DNA of 18,231 nucleotides from an uncultured Collinsella sp. (lineage in GTDB: Bacteria; Actinomycetota; Coriobacteriia; Coriobacteriales; Coriobacteriaceae), in contig CAUBGU010000026.1 of NCBI GenBank assembly GCA_958435545.1, positions 1 to 18,231 on the forward strand, read 5' to 3'. A program made the position numbers and the translations under genes. The notes beneath the pieces were generated by a model, which worked only from the letters and a program-made list of their open reading frames with translations, had not been told where the DNA came from and made no database searches. How positions within the stretch are numbered: the first letter of the stretch is position 1; every line of letters begins with the position of its first letter. Positions 7,301 through 15,260 of the stretch are shown in pieces.

Positions 7301-10300
7301 ATGTGGGCAATTATGTCTCGACATTCAACGTTACGGGCCTTGAGGTCAGCGGAAAAATCGAGACCGGCAATTGCACCAGCGGCAAGATTGCCCAGGTCGG
7401 CGGTCTTATCGGCTGCATCGCACAGAGCACCTATGGGGCTGATGGGGCAATAGCCAACTCGGCCAAAAAGGACGTTAACATTACGGGCCTTTCGTTCAAC
7501 TCGTTCAAGATGGGAGTCGGAAAGAACGGCGATAAGCTCAATGGCGTGGGCGGTCTCTTGGGTTATAGCTGGGGCAACGCGGTCGTAACTATCGGAGATG
7601 ACAACATTAACAAGAGTGAAAACTCCTATGCTTTGAAAACGACCAACGCTTCTATAATCGCGACTGTGGATGATTCCAAGGAGCTTGGCGGCCTTGTATA
7701 CGCAGCCAGCGGTCACTGGATTATCAACAACTACGCCATCGATCTCTCGGGCACAAAGATTAATGCAGGCGCCGCTCAGACGCTCGGCGTTCTAGTTTGC
7801 CGCGGCTGCAAGGTGGATGATAAGATGACATATGGCGTCGAGAGCTACCTAGGCCTGTACTTGGAGGACAGGGCTTATTGGGATACCGCCTATAGGGTGC
7901 CCACCGGCGAGGGGGCCATCGTTGCGTCGGGCGTAACGTCCTTCGATGAATGGGTTGGCAGCGGTGTAAAACCAAACAACGGCAGCAAGCTCATGGACGC
8001 CGACTGGAACACGGTCGTTTCGCTACACACACAGAAAAACAAGCTGGACATGGACGGCGATTCCACAAAAGACAACAGCTACCATAATCGCTCGTCTTTC
8101 GGTCGAAGCCAGAATACGAACGGCAATACCCGCTACTTCTACAACCTCGACATAGCCTCTAAGAATTGTGGAGGCGGCTTTAGTGGCAGTCAAATCGATA
8201 CAGCGGACAAGCTGCTCTTATGGTCTGCTTTCTGCTATGCTCCCGCCGGTATTCGTTCGACAATCGTTCCCGATGGTACGACAGGGCTCGATGATTCCAT
8301 AACCATAACGGGCACAATCGATTTGGCCGGCTACAGCTACTATCCCACTCAACCGATCGGAGAGGTGACGGTTAATAATGCGGCCATCACCTTCTACTAC
8401 TCCAAGATCAAGGCCGAGCAGAATGGCAACAAGCTAAACTCCGATGCCACCCAGCACGAGAACATGCACTGCGGTCTTTTTCAAACGGTGGCAGACGGCG
8501 ATCTCACAGTAAGCAACGTCACTTTGGGTGGTACCGTTGGGCCCGTTATCAATGACGGAAAGAGCTCTACTGACGCTATTGGCGCGGGCGGAAGCTCATC
8601 GGGCGCGCTCGTGTGCCGCTACGTGTATGGGTCCAGCGACGGCAATGGCACCAAGATTAGAAAGATCTCAATTGATGATCTTACACTCAACAATCTGATT
8701 GTCGACGGCGCCAACAGCGCCACGGACGCTAACGCCTATATGCCTCTGCTCATCAACGAGATGCAGAAGTACGTGAGCCTGAACGCGAAGAATATCAAGA
8801 CTACTGGGTACACGAGTGGCACCAAGGCGGCTACGTCGCTGTTCGGAAAGCTTGGTGTAGGCAGTGAGGCCGATCAGGTGACGGCGAAGTTTGAGCAAAT
8901 CAGCTTGCCCAGCCAAGAGAACAATACGATCTTCACCCATGCGAGCCTGCTGGAGAGTTTTGGCTACGGAAGCACGAGCACGGGCTCTGCGGACTACACC
9001 TTTACTAAGGCCGATGGCGATGCGGGCAAGGTGACCTACGGATCCGAGATTGATGGGAGTACGGAGTACCCGGGCAAGCAGCTTTGGTATTACGACGAAG
9101 CGACGTATGGTGCCGTGAGCGGCTATGTGACGGTTGATGGTAAGAAGGACGGTGACGTCAGGCCTTGGTTCGGTGACTACCTTCCTTATGTTTACAAGGG
9201 AAAAGCCGCCGAGGATGGCGTCCAGTATCACGAAATTAAAGTCAACCAGCGCATTCCAAAGCTGGTAATGGGATGTGGTACCTACGGCGATCCTTATTCC
9301 GTCACAAACGCGGCGGAGATGAATGCCATTGCCAACTACATTAATAACATGACGGCGCTTGACGGCTGGGAGGTCACCATTGTCGCCGACCAGGGTAGGC
9401 TCTGCACTCGCCGCAGCAGCGATCACTCGACCGACAATGAGGTTACGTACGTCTACAAGCAGGCGAACGGTACCGATAATAAATGGGAGAAGAAGACCGG
9501 AGACGCGTCGACCAATTCCCCGCAGACGCTGAGCGACGAAACCATGCACCGCTATATGCAGAGCGCGTATTACAGCATCGAGCCTACTGAGGGCAATACG
9601 ATTACTCTCGACGGCGCATCGTTTGGCGGTTTTGGAAATAGGGCCAACCCGTTTAGGGGCGTCATCGTTGGCAACTTTGGCAGTGATAATAAAAACGCAA
9701 CCATCAAGATAGAGAATAACGAGGGTTCGCTTCGCGGCCTTATTCCCTATAGTTACGGCAGCGTGGTGCGCGATCTGAATATTCGCTATGTGAACGCGTC
9801 GGCGACTATTACTTATTCTGCCAAGGATGCCGACGGCGTTCCGACGGCGTTTTTCGGTGGCGTTGTCGGCTGCATCCTTGGTGGCGATAACATTATCGAT
9901 GGCGTGGTCGTTAATGGGACGACGGCCGAAAACCCTACAACGGGATTTACCGTCACGGGCGGTGGCGACAAGCCGCATCTTGTTCCCATTGGTGGCTACG
10001 TCGGTGCCATTGCGGGTGGCGGCGTGATTTTCCGCAATATGGACAAAAGCGGAAAATCTTCCTGGCGTGCTGGAACTGGTGACAAATCTCGTGGTCTGGG
10101 AAAGGGCAACTTTGATCTCTACAACAATCCCTACGTCGGTCGCGTGATTGATGGCTATGCCTTTAGCGAGGGCTGTAAGGTTGAAAACGGTAACGCTAAC
10201 TACCAGATTAACGAGCTCACAAAAAAAGGAACCCCCTGTGTCACCACCACGGGCACCGACAACAAGTACCTCGGCACTAACGCCGAGGCTCCTGTGACCA

Positions 10301-13300
10301 TGGTGAAAAACGCCCAGGGCCTTTTGGTGCTCTCGGCCATCATCAGCTCGGGTGCGGGTGCTGGCGCGGCACATACCAACTACTCCAATAATGGCGTGTT
10401 CCGCGGTTCCAAGGCTTACTGGGGCAGCGATTCGCAAGACCCGGCGATATGCGGCTACCTGTTTGGCAACAAGGAATATGGCAAGGTACGGAATGCTAAC
10501 TACGCAAATGTGGGCAAGCCTGAGAGTGCTGCCGGCGATTTCGAAATCGCCAAAAACGACGACCAGAAGGCCCCCGGCAAGCAGGGGTGGCACGGCCCGC
10601 TCGACCATGATGACGATGTAAATTCGCCCTACCTGGTGGCGTCCTACGCTGCCGACTACCAAACGGGCTATGTGTGCGCGTCGAAATCGATCGGCATGAG
10701 CTTGGAGTTCAAGCAGGGCGACACCTACGATATGACCGACTACGGCACGGGGTACGTGGGCCTAAACGGCCGCTACTATTCCAATGCCTGCAATTCGAAC
10801 CAGCCGGGCACCGACCGCGACCGTATTACGCCGCACGTAGCCACGATCGACGGTAACGGCGCCACCATCACGGTGGGTACCGAAGGCACCGCCTACGGCG
10901 TCGTCGAATACGCCGACGACGACTATAAGGTCTCGGGCGTGGGTGGTCTATTCAGCACCGTGATGTTCACCTCCACCAATGTGGGGCAGAGCGTCACCGC
11001 GAACGACGGCGCGCAGGTCAAAGACCTCACCTTTAGCAACTGCAACGTAGCGCTCACCTATATCGACACCAACGGCGAAGCCAAACCAGGAGAGGCGCCG
11101 AACGACCTTACCGGTGCCGGCCTTTTGGCGGGTGCAACGGCCAACTACGACGACGGCACGTGCGGCATCTACCGCAACGTGCAGATGAAGAACTGCACCG
11201 TGTCGGGCGCAAAGAGCGTAGGAGGGCTTCTTGGCAGCTCGGGCCGCGCCAGACGAACTACGAGCGAAGACAGAACCTATATGGTCGAGTTCGGGGACGG
11301 GTGGGGCCCCGCGTATCTCTATGACTGCTCATACACTGGCCTTAACGTCACGGGCGAGAAGAATGTCGGTGGCTATGTGGGTACGGTCGCCTCGGCGTGC
11401 GGTGTGTGGACAACCGCAGGCACAGGGGTGAGCGAAAGGACCGTTGGCAAAAACTCGACCATAACTGCCACAGGGACAGTGCCCTACGTGGGCGGCGTGC
11501 TCGGCTATGTCGAAAGAAGCGATATCTCGGTCAACACCAACATCGGCACCACCACAGCGGCCCAGTCGTCGTGCACGGCAGTCATCTCTGGGGTAAACGT
11601 GCTAGCCACCGGGTCGAACTCCGATGACCATATGGGCGCCGGCGGCGTGGTCGGACGCGCCCGTGGCGGCGTTATTTCTATGAGCAACGTGCGCATTGAT
11701 GGCGGAAACGGCACCGAGAACGCCGTCATCGGCGATAAGGCCGGAACGAACAATAGCATCTACAATGCGGGCGGCCTGATTGGTGAGGTTACGAGTAGCG
11801 GTAGCCCCAACAAGTACTGGTTCGACGACTGCAGTGTCAAGAATGTCAGCATCGCCGGCACCGGCAAATGCTCGGGCGGGCTTATCGGCTACTTCTTCAG
11901 CAATGTGAATATAGCCTGCAACAACATCGCGATCGAGAACGCTACGATTAAGGGTAACTGGAGCGGCGGCCTGCTGGGCGCGAATAACGCGAGTAACAGC
12001 GGATCCGTCGTCATCGACGTTACCAACACAAAGGTATCCAACACCACGTTTAGCGAAAGGTCCAACGGCGGCATTATGGGCGACGGGCGCGGCCAGTTCC
12101 ATCTGTTAAACGTGCTCATGGACAGCAATAGCTACAATGCGGGCAAAACCCAGGGCGTACTCTTGGGCGAGGTTGACACGGGGGATGGTAAGTACAGCCT
12201 TTCCGCAGCGGGCGTGGAAGTAAAGCCCGGTAGTGGCAAGACCACGAGCGACCTGCCGCCGATGGTTTACACGACCAATACGAATACGGCTGCTGTTAAC
12301 GAGAAAACTTATATTGCCTTCGGCGACTACAACGGCACGGCTGCCGCGCCCAACGAGAACAAAACGCTTTACGGCGCAGGCGATACTGCTACCACGGCAA
12401 CGAGTCCGTACGTGACCACGAGGCCCGTGAGCACGCTGGCGGTGCGTGCCTCCGACGGCGACACCACCGACCGCTACCTGTTTGGCGACGGCGCCGCCAT
12501 TGACACCGCGACGACCATCCAAAGCCAAGCGGGTGCCCGCGTTCCCGGCCGCTACACCTACACCAACATCGCCGGCATCAATGATGCCGGCGCATACCAA
12601 AACACGAGCACCTATAGCGCGGACAGCTCGCGTAGCACCTATAACGCTAACAACATTACTTCGGACAAGAAGGCCAAAACTGACTTCCCCGTGCTCGTGA
12701 TTCCGGGCAACGATACCACGACGGTGGAGAGCTACCTGAACATCGTGACCAATGGCGGCTTCTCCGATGCCCGCCGCCTCAACGGCAGCACCGCGCATGT
12801 GACCGCCACCGCCGAGGTCTTCTCGCTCGCCGATAACGGCACCTTCGTCAAGGACGTAGCCGCCTCGCAAGCGCCCACGCTCAAGGTGCTCAACAATGGC
12901 ACGAGCTCTATGGCATTCCGCGCGAGCACCGACTGGGACAATGAGCAGGGGCGCTTCACGCTGCTTACGGTCACCTTTAGCGAGGCCGGCCAGAGCTACC
13001 GTGTACAGGTACCCATCATCGTCAAGCGCATGCTCGAGATCGACTTTACCGCCACCTACTCCGAAGGTGCGAACTTCAAGGCTGCCGACTATGCGACAAA
13101 ATACGACAAGCACGTACTTGTGAGCAGCGGCGACACCATGACCGGCTACCTTACCTGGACCTATGGCAGCGCTCGGGGCAAGCCGGTCGATTACGGCTGG
13201 AACACGCTGCTCGAAGCCGGCGGCTCTATGGGTCCGCTCAACAAGAGCATTACCTTCGGTGCCACGCTGCCCGAGGGTACACAGCTCACACTCGTGGACA

Positions 13301-15057
13301 CGGCCAACAACAGCCGCGAATATCACTACACGGTGGGCACGGGCGGCGCGACGTCAGTCAGGCTCACCGAGTTTGTGGACGCTGGCAACAAGGCTTACTA
13401 CACCGAACCGTGGCTGAGCGAAATCGTGGGCGTGAAGGCCGATGAGGCCAAGGAGGACAAGGACGGCGCTTGGGTCAAGCTCGCCGATGACGAGGTCAAG
13501 GACAAGAGCCAGGCCGAACTCGCGAAGATGGCTGGCGCCAAGGTCGATGGCGCGTACTACCGCGCGCGCACTTCTTCCGACGCGACGGGCACGTTCTATA
13601 CCCTCTCCGTTGATAAGGAAGAGCCCAAGAGCGAAAACTTCTACTTGGTGGTGCGCACGCCGGCGGGGTCCGTGGGCGTCAACGGCTACACCGCCACCAC
13701 GGTGGACACGAGCCTCAACGAGCACATCAACTACCTGCTGCGAGGCAAGAAAGCAGCCGACGGCAAGGCTGCCGAGGATGGGCACCAGAATACGCCCTCG
13801 ACCTATAGCGTGGCATCAAACTACACGCACAGCCTCGTTGACAACAAGCGTAACCTCGTCGACAACAGGGACAGCATCAGCCGGATGGAGCTCAAGGAAG
13901 CCACCTATTCGCTTTCCATGAACGTGAGCGACACCGTGACGTTTGACTCGAGCCAGCAATACACGAGCTCTGACGCGCTGTATTATCAGCTCGATTCGTC
14001 GCTTGTCACCTATCACGATGGCGTCATCGCGGGCTCGGTAGGATACCCCACGGGCACGCAGGGCACGTATGAGTTCTACGTTAAGGTGGGTGATAACTAC
14101 TACACCTGGGGCGGGTCGGGTTGGAGTCTGGCCGGCACGAAGGAGACCCCAGTGGTGTCGGGCCTTAGTTGGACTGCGAACGGTGGCGACATGTCACTGG
14201 TGCTTGCCGATGCTGAGGGTAATCCCATCGACATGTCGGGCCTGCGCGAGATCGCCAAGAACCATGTCAACGCCTTCACCGTTACCATGAGGGCCGCGCT
14301 CACCATGACGGAGCCTGCCTGCCAGGCGGGTATCGTGGCCTCGCAGAACAGCGGCACCGACCGCTACACCAAACCCAACTACCGCGCGTACCTTTCCACG
14401 CATGCCGACACGCTCAGCACCAGTAGCAACTCGGCATACAACGATGGCGGCGCCGGCTACTACCGTATGGATGTGGGCTCATCGACCATCGCGCTCGAGG
14501 CGTCTAAGAAATCCCAGTTGGGCATCAACATCGATGACCTCAAGTCCGCTGACGGCGAGATCGCTCTGGTGGGTACCTACGACCTGAGCAAGCTCACGGG
14601 CGCCGAGGCTAAGATCGACGCCGCAAGCACGGTGACCTACACGCTGAGCCTGGAGCAGCGGCAAGATAATGGCGGCTATGCTCCGGTCGGCGATATCTCG
14701 AACTACATTACGGTGCTCGGCAGCGATTACCTAGGCACGGGTGCGGCATCCGCCGACGGCAACAGCTATGTGTTCACCGACACCAAGACCAACGGCGCGT
14801 TCCTCACGCGCGACGGCAACAGCCTTGCCTTTAAGCATGCCTTCCGCGTTAAAGTGAATACGAATGTTGAGGGTGAGAACCAAACTTACGCAAACTACCG
14901 CTTGGTGCTTACGGCCAATATTATGACCGGCAACGTTGTCGACGACACACCGGTCAACGTTAGCAACCTTGATGGCTATTCGCACTCCGACTACGTGACG
15001 TACACGCTAGCGCGCATCAACACCGAGGGCATTCGGCACGAGACGAAAACCAACTAG
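4330..15057 (+). CDS. giant secreted GLUG-repeat surface protein (3,575 aa), putative adhesin
   Basis: A Sec signal peptide (1-29: basic MRTAKR, hydrophobic core, VFA cleavage site before QELD) is followed by an acidic Asp/Ala/Thr/Gly linker (about 50-150). The body carries about 25 GLUG-like GG[LVIA][IVLF]G motifs at roughly 40-residue spacing. They cluster at 385-658, 918-1078, 1843-1892 and 2205-2584. In known families, GLUG repeats build right-handed beta-helix stalks in adhesins and proteases. Several FxGtldGnG-type segments introduce the helices, such as FGSDAHPFKGTLDLGG and QVFSGTLNGGG. The last 990 residues lack the motif and look like stacked beta-sandwich domains. No catalytic triad is evident. 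There is no LPxTG motif, no C-terminal hydrophobic segment and no choline- or S-layer-binding repeat, so the means of cell attachment is unclear. It is last in the operon and followed by a terminator. Identity as a surface protein is firm; the adhesive role is inferred. Confidence 0.9.
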   Translation: MRTAKRITTACLTAIMIFQALAPSTEVFAQELDAVMEASVSAARAAGNTARSVQDAVATSLQDADQAASDDAATTPGADAGATEGGDGSTNAGESQDSTTDGTTNGDTPTEGDASQDDAAADEGAADEDQADDADTDAAAQASTDPAIKTAGELDGALVDGKVTVNDAGEVTAITFGSNADLIAISNTDPAIYQNASISKTGLSGVDFDVCSAQAVGDLGNLAFQGFGSDAHPFKGTLDLGGRSLTANKTLFNNIELNDNNGTVKLTWKGTDAQPIVAAKVTGAGKTLSAAITVDKPESGDTSVVKLTSPLVGEVTGELTLDATYSTSANSPLAIGMQSSTGNLGLLANTLTAGASLTIAGLNGLPKSFNGTPTIDATGAGANAGGLIGEAGEGAAVTLASNVDVSALSVAGNNAAGGLIGKATRLTLAVDTDNSGKDASGKDISIKPAHSVGSSSAGTYAGGLIGDASFASDFTIENGTFDFGEGVALSVANTTAAPSVGGLFGVLDISNGDVTVNGGLYKSTLQNGADNSNNNGVRGNYGGLVGKLWGQKYGDALHAFTVKGGAEVSFGVGSNGKLAYAGGLVGYLGEGGGSDNVSAVVISGAAVTCATSGYASNNGKYGGAVGVVDTKNVLEVRGLTVKTASGATIGGTNGGFAGVVGSSWLGIVKFSGITDLSDAAFVENDHTAQLIYENFNSLIFAAGSGSDRGATVGGTTEWQYKRPSKPVKIDDIYSYGQVIRLGDSFITLNPTTHELTLPAPLELTNGVYALASLEDFAKLAITWQTNGYYSMVEGVTENNLNGLKSSTITVNGTIDLKGTGLTGFTQDRANDSQVFSGTLNGGGTIKLAVGEPYGMRGNAPLGADDISAGNGKIYRHGRLGLFAAINGAAANSETVSNVTIAGSMRFDNGSAIEAGSLAGAIAGGLTLSGATCETNIACDDTFTNDVNIGGIAGSVSAASTVTFRDSSKAQASITATKTLNGNSRIGGAIGYVGNYVSTFNVTGLEVSGKIETGNCTSGKIAQVGGLIGCIAQSTYGADGAIANSAKKDVNITGLSFNSFKMGVGKNGDKLNGVGGLLGYSWGNAVVTIGDDNINKSENSYALKTTNASIIATVDDSKELGGLVYAASGHWIINNYAIDLSGTKINAGAAQTLGVLVCRGCKVDDKMTYGVESYLGLYLEDRAYWDTAYRVPTGEGAIVASGVTSFDEWVGSGVKPNNGSKLMDADWNTVVSLHTQKNKLDMDGDSTKDNSYHNRSSFGRSQNTNGNTRYFYNLDIASKNCGGGFSGSQIDTADKLLLWSAFCYAPAGIRSTIVPDGTTGLDDSITITGTIDLAGYSYYPTQPIGEVTVNNAAITFYYSKIKAEQNGNKLNSDATQHENMHCGLFQTVADGDLTVSNVTLGGTVGPVINDGKSSTDAIGAGGSSSGALVCRYVYGSSDGNGTKIRKISIDDLTLNNLIVDGANSATDANAYMPLLINEMQKYVSLNAKNIKTTGYTSGTKAATSLFGKLGVGSEADQVTAKFEQISLPSQENNTIFTHASLLESFGYGSTSTGSADYTFTKADGDAGKVTYGSEIDGSTEYPGKQLWYYDEATYGAVSGYVTVDGKKDGDVRPWFGDYLPYVYKGKAAEDGVQYHEIKVNQRIPKLVMGCGTYGDPYSVTNAAEMNAIANYINNMTALDGWEVTIVADQGRLCTRRSSDHSTDNEVTYVYKQANGTDNKWEKKTGDASTNSPQTLSDETMHRYMQSAYYSIEPTEGNTITLDGASFGGFGNRANPFRGVIVGNFGSDNKNATIKIENNEGSLRGLIPYSYGSVVRDLNIRYVNASATITYSAKDADGVPTAFFGGVVGCILGGDNIIDGVVVNGTTAENPTTGFTVTGGGDKPHLVPIGGYVGAIAGGGVIFRNMDKSGKSSWRAGTGDKSRGLGKGNFDLYNNPYVGRVIDGYAFSEGCKVENGNANYQINELTKKGTPCVTTTGTDNKYLGTNAEAPVTMVKNAQGLLVLSAIISSGAGAGAAHTNYSNNGVFRGSKAYWGSDSQDPAICGYLFGNKEYGKVRNANYANVGKPESAAGDFEIAKNDDQKAPGKQGWHGPLDHDDDVNSPYLVASYAADYQTGYVCASKSIGMSLEFKQGDTYDMTDYGTGYVGLNGRYYSNACNSNQPGTDRDRITPHVATIDGNGATITVGTEGTAYGVVEYADDDYKVSGVGGLFSTVMFTSTNVGQSVTANDGAQVKDLTFSNCNVALTYIDTNGEAKPGEAPNDLTGAGLLAGATANYDDGTCGIYRNVQMKNCTVSGAKSVGGLLGSSGRARRTTSEDRTYMVEFGDGWGPAYLYDCSYTGLNVTGEKNVGGYVGTVASACGVWTTAGTGVSERTVGKNSTITATGTVPYVGGVLGYVERSDISVNTNIGTTTAAQSSCTAVISGVNVLATGSNSDDHMGAGGVVGRARGGVISMSNVRIDGGNGTENAVIGDKAGTNNSIYNAGGLIGEVTSSGSPNKYWFDDCSVKNVSIAGTGKCSGGLIGYFFSNVNIACNNIAIENATIKGNWSGGLLGANNASNSGSVVIDVTNTKVSNTTFSERSNGGIMGDGRGQFHLLNVLMDSNSYNAGKTQGVLLGEVDTGDGKYSLSAAGVEVKPGSGKTTSDLPPMVYTTNTNTAAVNEKTYIAFGDYNGTAAAPNENKTLYGAGDTATTATSPYVTTRPVSTLAVRASDGDTTDRYLFGDGAAIDTATTIQSQAGARVPGRYTYTNIAGINDAGAYQNTSTYSADSSRSTYNANNITSDKKAKTDFPVLVIPGNDTTTVESYLNIVTNGGFSDARRLNGSTAHVTATAEVFSLADNGTFVKDVAASQAPTLKVLNNGTSSMAFRASTDWDNEQGRFTLLTVTFSEAGQSYRVQVPIIVKRMLEIDFTATYSEGANFKAADYATKYDKHVLVSSGDTMTGYLTWTYGSARGKPVDYGWNTLLEAGGSMGPLNKSITFGATLPEGTQLTLVDTANNSREYHYTVGTGGATSVRLTEFVDAGNKAYYTEPWLSEIVGVKADEAKEDKDGAWVKLADDEVKDKSQAELAKMAGAKVDGAYYRARTSSDATGTFYTLSVDKEEPKSENFYLVVRTPAGSVGVNGYTATTVDTSLNEHINYLLRGKKAADGKAAEDGHQNTPSTYSVASNYTHSLVDNKRNLVDNRDSISRMELKEATYSLSMNVSDTVTFDSSQQYTSSDALYYQLDSSLVTYHDGVIAGSVGYPTGTQGTYEFYVKVGDNYYTWGGSGWSLAGTKETPVVSGLSWTANGGDMSLVLADAEGNPIDMSGLREIAKNHVNAFTVTMRAALTMTEPACQAGIVASQNSGTDRYTKPNYRAYLSTHADTLSTSSNSAYNDGGAGYYRMDVGSSTIALEASKKSQLGINIDDLKSADGEIALVGTYDLSKLTGAEAKIDAASTVTYTLSLEQRQDNGGYAPVGDISNYITVLGSDYLGTGAASADGNSYVFTDTKTNGAFLTRDGNSLAFKHAFRVKVNTNVEGENQTYANYRLVLTANIMTGNVVDDTPVNVSNLDGYSHSDYVTYTLARINTEGIRHETKTN
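5482..6303 (+). repeat. GLUG-like motif cluster 1 (protein residues 385-658)
   Basis: Eight motifs start at residues 385, 417, 462, 501, 542, 582, 622 and 654 (GGLIG three times, then GGLFG, GGLVG twice, GGAVG, GGFAG). The spacing is 32-45 residues, mostly 39-41. Each motif is flanked by alternating hydrophobic/Gly/Asn/Thr runs, as in a beta-helix coil. The DNA copies have diverged, so this is a protein-level repeat, not a fresh DNA duplication. Confidence 0.8.
7081..7563 (+). repeat. GLUG-like motif cluster 2 (protein residues 918-1078)
   Basis: Five motifs lie near residues 918 (AGAIAGG), 949 (GGIAG), 986 (GGAIG), 1024 (GGLIG) and 1074 (GGLLG). A weaker pair is found further on at 1843 (GGVVG) and 1888 (GGYVG). 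The long stretch between about 1080 and 1840 is poor in the motif, so it may be a different fold inserted between helices. Confidence 0.7.
10942..12081 (+). repeat. GLUG-like motif cluster 3 (protein residues 2205-2584)
   Basis: Ten motifs start near residues 2205, 2264, 2298, 2347, 2388, 2438, 2481, 2516, 2546 and 2580, for example GGLLG, GGYVG, GGVLG, GGVVG, GGLIG and GGIMG. Spacing shortens from about 50 to 30 residues towards the C-terminal end. This is the longest uninterrupted array and ends where the C-terminal beta-sandwich-like region begins. Confidence 0.8.
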
Positions 15058-15066
15058 CTACGCGAG

Positions 15067-15097
15067 GGGCGGCAACCACCCGGTTGCCGCCCTTTTT
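15067..15097 (+). terminator. intrinsic terminator of the surface-protein operon
   Basis: A perfect 11-bp stem, GGGCGGCAACC (15067-15077) with GGTTGCCGCCC (15082-15092), has a 4-nt loop and is followed by T5 (15093-15097). It begins 9 bp after the stop of the giant gene. Confidence 0.95.
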
Positions 15098-15137
15098 CTT
15101 GTTCGCTTGGCCTACTGCTGCCCCAGCTCTCCACCAA

Positions 15138-15198
15138 CTTTCCAGCTTTCCACTTAACTTACCACTCAAGGTGGAAAGCTGGAAAGTTAAGTGGAAAG
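15138..15198. repeat. 61-bp flanking direct repeat, upstream copy
   Basis: This sequence recurs at 16766-16826 with one difference (C at 15167, T at 16795). The two copies bracket the AlbA_2 ATP-binding protein gene, 1,628 bp apart. Each copy is internally an inverted repeat, with a CTTTCC/CCAC-rich left arm and a GTGG/AAAG-rich right arm. Homologous recombination between the copies would cleanly remove the gene. Confidence 0.93.
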
Positions 15199-15250
15199 CT
15201 GGAAAGTTAAGTGGAAAGCTGGTAAGTTAGGTGGAAAGTTGGAAAGTTGG
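15171..15250 (+). repeat. four 20-bp tandem repeats in the 5' leader of the ATP-binding protein gene
   Basis: The unit GTGGAAAGCTGGAAAGTTAA is at 15171-15190 and 15191-15210 (identical). It is followed by variants at 15211-15230 (two changes) and 15231-15250 (three changes). The last unit runs into the ribosome binding site GGGAGG (15249-15254). The left arm at 15134-15163 is complementary over 30 nt to 15221-15250, with only two G-U wobbles in RNA, and can alternatively pair with the first units. Copy number could change by slippage. Confidence 0.93.
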
Positions 15251-15260
15251 GAGGTTCGGC

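Noticed and set aside
8668..10662. 664-codon open frame on the minus strand inside the giant gene
   Set aside because: It is fully antisense to the giant frame, which has a signal peptide, ribosome site and repeating GLUG motifs. The minus-strand product has no recognisable domain, and long antisense frames are common opposite GC-rich genes.
12106..13326. 406-codon minus-strand open frame
   Set aside because: It is a shadow of the C-terminal region of the giant protein, with low-complexity Val/Gly/Ala/Arg composition and no domain.
15134..15250. Type III toxin-antitoxin locus
   Set aside because: The tandem-repeat-plus-gene layout is similar, but the protein is an AlbA_2/HATPase/winged-helix regulator, not a ToxN/AbiQ-like nuclease, and no terminator separates the repeats from the gene. 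Kept only as an analogy.
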